Shown in pieces: positions 23,766 to 34,639 of a stretch of DNA of 64,000 bases (positions within the stretch are counted from its first letter, which is position 1; every line of letters starts with the position of its first letter). The notes under the pieces were generated by a model that made no database searches, was not told where the DNA came from, and was given only the letters and a program-made list of their open reading frames with translations. The position numbers and the translations under genes were made by a program. Source of the stretch: Raphanus sativus (Eukaryota > Streptophyta > Magnoliopsida > Brassicales > Brassicaceae); the NCBI RefSeq assembly GCF_000801105.2, contig NC_079514.1, positions 5,642,001 through 5,706,000 on the forward strand, in the 5' to 3' direction.

Positions 23766-26700
23766 TTAAAGATTGTTGAAAACTTGTTTGAAAACTACAT
23801 TCATAGTCTTCTTCTGTGGTTTCCCATCTTCGTCTAAAATCAGAATTTTCAATCCTTTTTTGGAAGTCACTCTAGATATAGCCACATACAACTGACCATG
23901 TGAAAAAACAGGTCTTGGTAGATAAAGACCTACTTGAGATAGAGATTGGCCTTGACTTTTGTTTATTGTTATTGCAAAAGCAACAGCAAGAGGCAGTTGT
24001 CTTCTCCTCATTTTGAAAGGCAATCTGGTGTCTGATGGGGTTATGAGCAATCTAGGAATATCAACTGTCTCCCCAACCCTCTCTCCTGTTAATATTTTAG
24101 CTTGAACCATAAAATCCATTAGCTGAGTGATCTGCAGTCTCGTCCCATTCATTAAGCCATCATTAGGTGCTATGTTTCTCAGAACCATAACAGGACAACC
24201 AACCTTTAGTCTAAGACTATGGTTTGGTAAACCAGAAACCTTAATTGTGTTTAGAAAATCAGCACTAAGAGCTTCATTGTTGGCAGAACTTGTATCAGAC
24301 GGATCGATGCTATCAGCACTGCTATAGATTTTTTCCTGACCTGAAATTTTTTAAAAATAATTAGAAGAATCATAATTAAAATATGTTTCTGGGGAAATGA
24401 GAAGATGAATTCCTAGAAATTTACCCTGTAGTTTGTCCAACATATATTCATTAACTCTGTTAACATCTTCATTAGTTGGACAGAGGATAGCTCGTTCTTG
24501 AAAAAACTTTGGCTCTTTCTTTTCATGCAATGAAGTTGCTGTGCCATAAATCTCTTCGCAGATTGCTTCTATAGGATCATTACAGTCTTTAATCAAAAAT
24601 TCATCTGGAATTTCTATCTCTGCCTCACCATCATTAGGCTCTGATAGTTTACCCTCACCAACTTTTAATATCCATTCTGAAAATTCTTGAAGATCCTTGG
24701 CCTCTGCTACTGACAAACCTGCTGATAGCAATCTCATATTTTTGGTGAGCTTGAGTAATCTGCAGCGCTTCCAAAGATATGATGAGTTAAGTGAGGCCAT
24801 AGCTACTTCGGCTCTACCAGCACCATTTATAACAGGCAAAACCTGTCGAAAATCACCACCAAAAACGACAACCTTCCCACCGAATGGCTGTGTGTCGTGT
24901 TTCCCAACAATATCAGATAAACTTCTATCCAAAGCCTCAAAACAATATTTGCTCATCATAGGTGCTTCATCCCAAATGATAAGTGAAGATGCTTTCACTA
25001 AATTAGCTTGGTCACTTCCATGCGCCAAAGTACATGTAGAAGTTTCGTCCGGATTAAGAGGAATACTGAATCTGGAATGAGCCGTCCGACCACCTGGCAA
25101 CAACAGTGATGCAATGCCGCTGGAAGCCACGTTTAGAACAATATCTCCTCTTGATCTGATAGCTGCAGAAAGCAATTTCCAAAGAAAAGTTTTTCCTGTT
25201 CCACCAAAACCACTGACAAAAAACATTCCACCATCTCCTTTATTAACAGTAGAAAGAATCTCCTCATATATCTTTCTTTGCTCGCAAGTCATCTTTGGTA
25301 GATCATTTTGCAGAGTCTCTAACAAAGCAGATCGATCATAGTTGCGTTCATCTAACACCAAGACGTTTGAATCGTGGCTACTTGTCTTTGGCAGTTTAGG
25401 CATAGTTACAAATCTTGCTAGAGAAGTTCCATTTCGTTTCAAGCTTTTTTCAATCTCCAGTAAAGCATACTTTTTTTTGTCGTCATCACTCAGCAACAGA
25501 CCTATAATGAGCATGAAAAAGCGAAGACAGAAAAAAAAATGTAAGTCTGGAAACGCCTTTCATGTATCTAAATTTAAAAATCTCTGGTAAAAATAAAAGC
25601 ATACCTGGTCTATTAAAATTCCTTCTCATAGAGTGCTCAATATCTTCAGACAAAAACATCCAAGTGTTTTCCCAAACTGACTCCGGTTTAGATAAAGTGT
25701 TACTCATAAGCATCATCACAAACACTTTACGTAGCTCACTTGCTGTGCTATCAAAACTTCTTCTTACTATGTCATCAATGTACTCCTGATCATCATCTAA
25801 TAACCCACGAGCCCCGCATGCTTCTTTGTAGCTCGGATAGAGAACATCTTCGTATGTTTTAATGTCCTCATAACTGGTTGGTCCTCTAACAATATTCAAC
25901 AATACACGCAAGTAATACGCATCTTCCTGGGTCCTTGGAGCATAGTTAATCCTCCCCAAAGCAAAACCCCGTTTCCTCCTGTTGAACTTCTTTGCCTTTT
26001 TGTCGTAAGTATAGAAGTTTGGGATCTGAGCATAGGTCAATGTTCTTGCAAAGGAGTCGATCTTGTTCAACTCAAACCAAGCTAGGAACATTGTATTTTC
26101 AATGAGTTTCCGGGTGACAACCTTTTTCAATTTGTCTTTCCCTCTGAATGTAATAACTTGCTTTCCAGGGAGATGGAAACTAAGTTTCTCAACAGCAGTT
26201 GCTCGATAGTGAATAGGGAATGCAAGGACTCTCCATGTTCCTTCACATGTCGAAACGTATCTGAAAAAAAAAAAAAACATCAAAATCTTAAGTCTTATAC
26301 CAAACGAACTACACCTGTTCATTATTTTTTTTTTCATTTATTTGTCCCAAATTAATGAACTGTAAAATAATTTATGAACACATTGTTAATATTACCTGCA
26401 ATCGAAGAATTCCTTGAGTTCATTCCTTTTCTTGTCAAGCTTCTCCTTAGTAAGCTCAACATCTCCTAACTCACTTGCAACCAAGTTGTCTGGGGGTTCA
26501 ACCGCAATTGTGACACGGTCCTGTCCTTTGTTAATGTATTTGAATAAATACTTTATAGACCCAACTTGGTTGCACCACTCTACGTTGATATGAGCTCTGT
26601 AAAGAAGAGATAATTCCCGGTTATAAGGAATAACATGACGATTATCACATCTCACTCCACTCTTCATAACAAAGTTCTCTGACTGCTCACGCCTTTTGTA

Positions 26701-29682
26701 CACCGGAAATCCTTCTTTATTGATAGTGGTCTTCTCAGCAAATGATTTAGGATAAGACTTAGAGCAGCGTCCATTCTCCATACATGGAGAATTTGTATTA
26801 GCTCTCCCACATGGACCATGAATCATCATATCCTTAATGACTTCATACAGCTCTGGTTCTTCCTTCTTGTTAGGAATCTCCGCAGAGATGATGTTGTCAA
26901 TATCGTCTGTTGTAAGCTTCTTTGCCTTCTTCATGAATAAGAGAATGTGAGCATGTGGCAAACCACGTTTCTGGAACTCAATTGTGTACATAGCTGTTCC
27001 AAAAAAAAAGATTAGTCATAATTTTATCAAATTAAATCGTGAAAACAATTTAAACGAACAGGTCAGACAGATTTCACTTACATGAGTGAGTCTCTCCCAA
27101 AATATTTTTCTTGGTCAGAGTATCCATCAACGAATCTAGCTTCATCTTGAAAATTCTACAGATAATGTCTGATCTGTCTTCAGCCTTTAGCTTCCTCGCC
27201 TTAACATATCTCATGATCTCTGGCCATTTTGGATTACATGTGAAAGTGATGAAATAATCAGGGAATCCAAAATGCTTACATATTGCCATAGCATCCAAGT
27301 AACAATTCTTCATGTATCTAGGACTCCCAACAAATGAAGCTGGTAATGTAAACTCAGATCCTTGCTCACTCATGTCCACTTTGCCTGCGTTCTCAGACTC
27401 CTTAATGGAGTCATAACTATCTGATCGCAAAGAAGGCTGGTTTAACTTCAAATATCGCAGCCGATTAGACTCAATAGTTGTGAAGGCATCCACCACAAAC
27501 TGCTGAAATAGCCTTCTAGAATGTAGGAGAGCGTGAGACTCATTCTTGCGCTCATGCAGACGAAAAGCAAACCATTGCCTCATACTGATATTAGGCTTCT
27601 TATGTTTTTTTGTCTTGGCTGTTGCTCCTTTCTTAATACCAAGTCTGAATCCATCTTCACCATATGTAAACAAAAGCGGATACTGAAGTGCAAGATAGGA
27701 AGCATGAATCTCGTTAATTCTCAACAGTTTCCCAGAATTATGTTGTAGAACAATATCCCTTTTGTCCATATCAAGACTAAAATCACCAGGAATCAGCGCA
27801 GCAACCTCTGAAGCTGAGGGTGTGTCATATGTCCTTCCATCCTTTAACCTCTCACTGACAATCCTCATATGGAAAGAATTATCAGGATCTGTGTTGAAGC
27901 GGTCCCTTGCTGATCTAAACTTTTTAACATATGGATTGACTTCATTCAACATCTTCATCAAAGTCTCAATAATATCTTTTCTGAGATGATCCTTTTTCTT
28001 CACCTGAATTTTATGTTTCCCAGAGCTAGCAAACAATTTAAATGGTCAAAATGTTAGTAATAAAAGAATTAAAAGGTTATATATTTTAACTGATTTGGAA
28101 AATTAAATACCTTATACACTTTGCCCTGTTTTCAACTTCATTCTCTGTGTCAACTATATATAGTTGTCCAAACTTTGGTTCACTTCCATCAGGTGGTGTT
28201 ATACCAGCACCCAATAAATGGTAATTTTCTCCTTGAAGCTGAAACATATCAGGGCCCCTTCCTTTTTTGAGAGACCTCTCTACTCTTCCACCTAGAGAAG
28301 TGAAGGAAAAAACCATATTGTATGGCCTAATATGTTTCTGAAAATGTCTGCTCCTTGGGTCATCTCCTTGCAAGAGATTTTTTAGAACCGTCGGTGGTTC
28401 CTTCAGCAAAGGCAATTTCACTTGTCCTTGCATACAACATAGTGAAAATATAGGATTCTTTGCGTTTCTACGCTTGTTTAGCCGCTCTCCATACCACATG
28501 ATAGCACCACAATGACAACAACTGTAGTCCGGATCACCTTCATCTAAGTAGCCTACAAATAAAATAATTTGTTATCAAAATAGAAATATGTACATAAGCT
28601 AGTATACTGCTATAAAATCGTTTGTTATAGTTTTAAATGAAAAGACAGACGTTCATTACCGTTTTCAACTAAAATCTTTTGTTTAGCTGCTTTTGGTGGC
28701 TTTACAACAACATCCGTGTGCTCTGAATTAGGTGTTATTCTCTCTCTCTCGTTTGGTTCAACCTCTGGCTCAAAATCCATATGATCATCTAAATCCGAGT
28801 CCTCAGTTTCTGTATCAGTGTTTTCTAGAGAAGAACAGTCAAAGACTTGTTCGCTATCGGTATCAATGATCCCTGGATAACAAAAATCAAATTTATCAAT
28901 GATAAATAATAGATAAAACAACAACACAAAGTAGTAGCAATTAAAAGTTTAGCTACCTCCAAACAAATCAGTTCCGACTATATCATCTTCTTCTTCTATG
29001 GATTCATCGAATGCATTGAATGTAGATGATGATGAACTGGCATTTCTTGTCTTCAGATGTGCTATATTAGTAATGTCTTTCAATACATTACTTGAACTTC
29101 TTTTTTTCTGGCCTCCCTTAGTTTTCACAGATTTGAAACTACTCTTGTTTAGATCCTCTGGTATAAAATTAAAAAAAAGTAGTGATTAGTATAAACTGTA
29201 GAACCGGTTTTACAAAAGTGAAAGAAATAAAATTAACTAAAACTTACTTGATAATGAGGTTAAGCAACTGCTAAAGACTGGGGTGTCAATCACTTGGTCT
29301 TTCATTTTATCGAGACCTTGGAAACATTAGAAATTTGAAATCATGTTATATAAGTTGTAGGTTTTCCATATTTCACAGTGTTAATGAAATGGTGGTATAA
29401 AATGAATCACTTACCAAGCATACATCTTCTTTTATTTAAAGGTGTTTGTGGTGAAAGCTTGCTTATTTGTTGATATGGTGGAATAGTGTAGGTAGGAACA
29501 GGCCGATTTTCAATGGTTTCGAAGAGTCTATAGTAGATTGAACTTAATGGAATCGCCTGGACAGATTTGGGATTAGAAAAACTCTGAATCTCTTGAAGAT
29601 TAGTCATATCACTGGCTGCCGTTTTTTTTTTTTTTTTTGCAGTGTCAAATCCGAGTTGCAACTCTTCTCTCTTGCGAGTCAT
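23766..29682 (-). CDS. Helitron Rep/helicase (RepHel), 10 exons, 1680 aa
   Basis: Rolling-circle transposase. Exons on the minus strand: 29682-29415, 29316-29248, 29157-28957, 28872-28660, 28552-28111, 28025-27082, 26993-26396, 26260-25605, 25501-24425, 24340-23766. All introns are GT-AG, every phase fits, and the total is 5043 nt with no internal stop. Order: basic start; acidic Asp/Glu-rich linker (about 170-240); Cys-rich YSCCHCG (260-266); Helitron N-terminal domain; Rep motif FITFTCNP (656-663); HUH motif LPHAHIL with H726 and H728; two-tyrosine motif YLFKY with Y861 and Y865; then a Pif1-type helicase with Walker A GFGGTGKT (1228-1235), Walker B WDEAP (D1308, E1309), GGDFRQ (1345-1350), KSQGQS (1617-1622) and YVAISR (1641-1646). 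It nicks and joins DNA ends and unwinds the displaced strand. All known catalytic positions are present. Confidence 0.95.
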
Positions 29683-30427
29683 GTCTCCTAATTTTCGGTA
29701 TAATTTTTCCTTGCAGGAGAAAAAAGATTAGAGTTGTATGGGAAGAACGAACTTGGTTATGCTGAGATATGAAGTCATATTGAAAAGGTAACATCCTAAT
29801 TTCCGGGGTGTATTTTTAGATTGAATATATATGGTTAGCTTAAATTTAGGAAAATAGTTAAAATCAGGATGTTAAATTAGGATATTTTCTTCTTCTGTGA
29901 TTTGATTAAGTAATAAATAGTTAAAATCATTTAATAGTTTAGATACCTCCTTTCTTAATACAATTTTTATTCGAAGGATAATTTTCCATATCAACTTTTG
30001 TTAATATGAAAATTACACTATATGAACAGGTCTGATGAGACAAAACGATGGAACAGATTCGGCTATTTCTTTACACAGGTTCACTCTACTTCTCAAAAAC
30101 GTTTATACTCATTTATCTCTATAACTAAGGTCGATAAGCTAGTTTTACTTTAGAACTATTTGAGTTGATTGGTTAGTTAAGTAGTTTAGATTATTTATAA
30201 ATTTTACTGTCTTGATTGGTAATAAGTAAATTAATTTTTTTGTTATGGGAAACAATATCGAAAACCAGCATATTATTAAATAACTTAAAATTTGAAAACA
30301 CTTTAACTAAAATAATGAAAATAAAATCCAGCATTGCAAAACATAAAAAGTACTGAAAATGCAAAAAGAAAAAGAACACATCTTGAAAGCCATATAGCAG
30401 ATCATTTCATCTAGTAAACTCTTCTGA

Positions 30428-32717
30428 TCATTCTGTCTTTGCCTTTTCCTGCTTGATCACTTTAGAACAAAGTTTTTTGGAGGTAGATGATTGTTCTTGT
30501 AGATCTGCATCATCTTCTTTGCGCTTCGAATAGGGAGTTTTAGGGTCTTCAGTTGAAATCGAATCCAACATCATCACCTAAAATGAGCATAAAAACGGTT
30601 AGTAGAATCAAAACAATAAGAGAAAAAGAAAAACAAATACAACAAACTTACAGCACCAGATGACATAGTAGATGAAGATGTTCCTACATCAGTAATTGCA
30701 TCCGAATCAGTCTCAATACTTAGTAATTTATCACTACCAGAGACCTCTAAAACCAAGAAGGTGCTCGATCCACTTGTGACATTATCAGAATTTATAGACA
30801 CACCAAAACAGAAAGATTTTCCCAGCAAAGCAATGATAGGTTCTGGTAGTATCTCTGGATCTTCTATCTATTAAAGATTTGAAACAATATGTGAGTTCTT
30901 GTAAAACTAAATCTAAAAATTATTTTCAATTTTTATAAATATACCTCTGCATAAGAACCATCCCATAGTTCTTCAGCTTTACTTCCAATGATAGAAGTTG
31001 CAACAGAGCCTAGTAACATTACATTACATGTCTCTGAATCATCTTTCACTACCATATGAAGTTTGAACCTAAATAAAATCACAAAAATTGTTATTTAATT
31101 TGTAGGCACGGGTAAACAATGTATGTAACATAAATATAATTCCAAAACTTACATGGGTGCTACATGAGTCACATTAGCATTGCAAATCTCACAGCGAAAC
31201 ATTGGTTTGTCTTTCACTGTCAACACTTCATAATCAATCTTGGGCAGCTTATTGACACGTTTTTTATGGCGGTTACACCCAATATAATACCAAGCATAAT
31301 CAGTGTCTATAGACTCGACTGAGCAAATGATCTTGCAAATCCCAACCTGCACATCCATTTTTTTAAAGATAATTATACGATTAGGAATAACAAAAACGAA
31401 CCAAGTGACATTAATGTATCACCATACAGACCTGATTCGAGGCAAGGACCTCTGAAATCGGTTTGATCTCAGCATCATTCCAGTCATATTGAATGCGTTT
31501 ACCATTCTTCTTTCCAGTCGATTTCTCAACAGGAGCAAGTTGTAAATGATCATTTGACAGCCTAAAAAGTTTGAAAGCGAAAAAAAACATTCAATCAAGC
31601 GAAAACACATCCAAATTTGAAATTTTCGATATAATATTGAAGTACAAACCTCTCTGTTAACTCCAACACTTCAGGTTCAGTTGGATTGAGGTGCAGAACA
31701 CTTGCACTAAAGGCGTTTGTGATTTGTACCTCTCCTAATACAGAAATATACACATCATTCCAGTTAAATTTTATATGGAGTCATACTTTTGATATAATAA
31801 TGAAGAGCCAACTGAAATACCTCTGAAGAAGTTGATTTTCGCAAACCTTAACAAACAGACAACAGGGGTTTCATTGTATTTGTCAATGAAAGCTTCAATT
31901 TGCTCAGCATAAGGCCCCCAAAGACAACATAGCAGATCATTTCCTCTGTTAAAAGATAACTAATTTTATGATAACCAGTTTATCACATAATATTAAAATA
32001 GAGTTTTTGAGTACTTACTGTGAGTCCATTAATCGAAATTCCACCCTTTTTCTGTCTTCTCCTTGAGCTTTGACAGTAAGTACATTACCAAGCTCGTGAA
32101 TTCTACCTATAACATCTGTAACATAAAAATATTCTGTTAGATTCAATTTCCAATATTATTTACAGAGAGCAAAATAATATGTAATTAAAAAAAATTTATG
32201 AATAGATATATGATACCTATAAGGTAGGGTATTTCTTTTTGGGTTTTGGATCCAATGTTTTCATAATCCTCAAGAGAAAGGAATATCCGATCATCACTTA
32301 AACTCGAACCTCTTACCACAGTATCATCTAATATACTCATCTTGTATGGGTGGCGTGTTGCTCGAAACTGGCCACCAGCTGGATTCATTTGACAATTTTC
32401 AATCACTCCCCATTTTCCCACTGGGATCTCACGTTGAACACGATACATGTGTGTCCTTTTGCAAGTGGCTTGAACTTTGTTTCCCTAATGTACAAAAAAC
32501 AGTGGTAATATTAGCATAAAACGTTGAATAATTAGCTTGCTATAACTAAAAGGCTTAAGAAGGGGTATCTTACCCATTGATCGGCTAAAACCATCTCAAA
32601 TGTGTCTCCATAACTTGTGTTCTGCCTCCAAGAATGTAAGCACTTCACTTGAACTCTCCAGTTGGTCTTGAATGGACGAAGTTTGGTGAGAGGTGCAAAG
32701 GTAGTAATTTCGGTCAT
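30428..32717 (-). CDS. Helitron-encoded RPA1-like ssDNA-binding protein, 10 exons, 510 aa
   Basis: Exons: 32717-32574, 32484-32217, 32115-32019, 31945-31821, 31734-31650, 31561-31432, 31346-31153, 31068-30945, 30867-30652, 30577-30428. The sum is 1533 nt, all junctions are GT-AG, and there is no internal stop. The N-terminus (TTFAPLTKLRPFKTNWRVQV...) matches the replication protein A large-subunit OB-fold family seen beside RepHel in plant Helitrons. Further OB-type segments follow (HELGNVLTVKAQGEDRKRVEF; WGPYAEQIEAF). A zinc-ribbon-like C-X2-H...C-X2-C sits at C307, H310, C335 and C338, as in the RPA70 C-terminal domain. The last 80 residues are Ser/Thr/Asp-rich, ending in a Lys-rich tail. 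It presumably coats single-stranded transposition intermediates. It lies 746 bp upstream of RepHel on the same strand. Confidence 0.9.
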
Positions 32718-33311
32718 TTTTAGAGTTTATGTCTCGAATGATACGCTTTTAGGTTTTATGAGTATAGGTATATATAGATCTTTAGGAAACGGGAGAGATA
32801 ATATTAAATGATTTTCATTTAATTGGAGATTTAGCTTTAAATTTTGGAATATGCTCTATCATTTTTTTCCTAAACTGATTAGTTAGTTACTTAGTTAGCG
32901 GAATGTTATGGAGTTATTGTTTAATTAGTCGATTTCAAACTTGATTTGCAAGATTGGCATTTAAAGGAAATATTCTAGTAACTGATTGATATGGTAATTT
33001 ATTTTTGATCCGAGTTTAATGTATATCACGAATTAAAAGTGTAGAGAAATAGGAATTTTGTGATACTTGATTGCCAAGAATATAGGAAGATCATTAATGT
33101 ATATGTTATTGTTATTAATTTTGTGTTAATTGATTACCAAGAATATAGGAATATCTTGGTTATACTTCGAAGTCGGTTTAAGCCAAACATTGCGGTTTAA
33201 TGTCACCATGTATTTTGGTTTAATTTTCCTTCAAATTTTGTCGATTTTTTTTTTAATCTGAGCTCTCTGTTTTTAGCAATCACTCGTTAACACAAGAAGG
33301 TTATGTTTCAG

Positions 33312-33380
33312 GCCCTGCTCCATGAAGGATCAAAGGACCTTTCTGTTTCATTGCCCTTCACAGTGAATCAAGCCTTACAG
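33312..33380 (+). other. exon-like captured gene fragment in the Helitron 5' region
   Basis: A 69-nt open segment lies between a good acceptor (ttatgtttcag) and a donor (gtacataag). It encodes 23 residues beginning ALLHEGSKDLSV on the strand opposite to the Helitron genes. A 32-bp piece of it (33321-33352) is repeated exactly at 33409-33440. I do not recognise the parent gene. Helitrons often carry such exon pieces. Confidence 0.5.
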
Positions 33381-33812
33381 GTACATAAGTTAAAACTGGA
33401 ATTTATGGCATGAAGGATCAAAGGACCTTTCTGTTTCATTATAATATTATCTAATGTAGTTCCAACTCACAAAGGATAATGTAGTTACTAAGGTTTCACG
33501 GTTTATAGCAGGTGTATGTAGTTAATTATCTTGGTTAATGTTCAACGTCGGTTATTAGGCAAACGTTCCGGTTTGAGGAGAGCATCGAAGTTGGTTTAAA
33601 TTAAGTACAAAACACAGAGTTTTAAGACCAGTGGCATTTCATAGTAATATTTGTGCAACTCTATGGGTTAAGTACAAAATGTACTTCCCCTTTAATAGTT
33701 TAGATATGCATATGGCCTGGCCTAAATTGGTCGTATATTACAAGATACTCGACGTATTCTCCATGATTTATTGAACCGACCAGTGCTTATTTCTTCCCAT
33801 TTCTTTAACGAG

Positions 33813-34624
33813 TTATTCTTAAGTTCACCCCCAAAGGTGAACTTCTAGATTCACCAACCAATAGTGTTTGAGTATTTGATATTTGATATCTTTTAAAAAA
33901 GGAAACAAAATTTAATTTCCAAACTATATTATATTTTTAAAATAACAAATATAAATACATAAAAATAGTAATAGTTACAAAAATAAATAAATTAATATTA
34001 TTAAGCTTTTAGTAAAATACTAAACCTTATACCCTAAATCCTAAACCCTAAAATCTTAGTTAAATCCTAAACCCAAAAATTTACCTAAGCCTTTTGATAA
34101 TCGTAAACCCTAAATCACAAATATTAAAAACTAAATCATAATAACACTAAACCCTAAATCCTAATCACTAAACCTTAAACCTTTGGGTAAACCCCGAACC
34201 CTTGGATAAATCATAAACTCAAACATTATATATTGGTCAGTGAACCTATATGTTCATGAATTATCCAAGAGTTTGAAGTTTACCCAAGGGTTTAGGGTTT
34301 AGTGATTAGAATTTAGGGTTTAAGGTTTAGTGTTTTTATGATTTAGTTTTTAATATTTATGATTTAGGGTTTAGGATTTATCAAAAGGCTTAGGGTTTAT
34401 CTAAAATGTTTTGGTTTAGGATTTAGGGTATATGTTTTAGGATTTAGAATATAGGATTTAGTATTTTAGTGAAGATTTAATAATATTAATTTATTTATTT
34501 TTTGTAACTATTACTATTTTTATATTTTTTTTAATTTAATTTGGAAATTCAATTATGTTTCCTTTTCTAAAAGATATCAAATATCAAATACTCAAACACT
34601 ATTGGTTGGTGAACCTAGTAATAA
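33813..34624. mobile_element. foldback element with telomere-like arms
   Basis: Long inverted repeat. The left arm (ttattcttaagttcacc, then ttcaccaaccaatagtgtttgag, then ctaaaccctaaat repeats) is mirrored on the right, ending ggttggtgaacctagtaataa. The arms include many diverged TTTAGGG/CCCTAAA words, and the centre lies near 34230. The 12-mer ttctttaacgag occurs at 33801-33812 and 34628-34639 and may be a target duplication, although three extra bases separate it from the right end. There is no coding capacity. A Mutator-type foldback is one possibility. Confidence 0.6.
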
Positions 34625-34639
34625 GTCTTCTTTAACGAG

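Larger units (their letters stand above)
20914..33704 (-). mobile_element. large, apparently autonomous Helitron (12,791 bp)
   Basis: Minus-strand 5' end: A|TCTAAACTATTAAAGGGG at 33704, flanked by T at 33705. Minus-strand 3' end: an 8-bp perfect stem (acccgcgc/gcgcgggt, loop gccc, 20924-20943), then CAAAAA, then CTAG at 20917-20914, flanked by A at 20913. This fits Helitron rules: TC at the 5' end, a hairpin close to CTRR, AT target and no target duplication. It carries, 5' to 3', an RPA1-like gene (32717-30428) and a Rep/helicase gene (29682-23766), both spliceable to full frames. About 2.8 kb of non-coding sequence lies between the helicase stop and the 3' hairpin, with internal duplications. 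About 1 kb lies before the first gene, with an exon-like captured piece. Intact ends plus intact genes suggest a young, possibly active copy. Confidence 0.9.
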
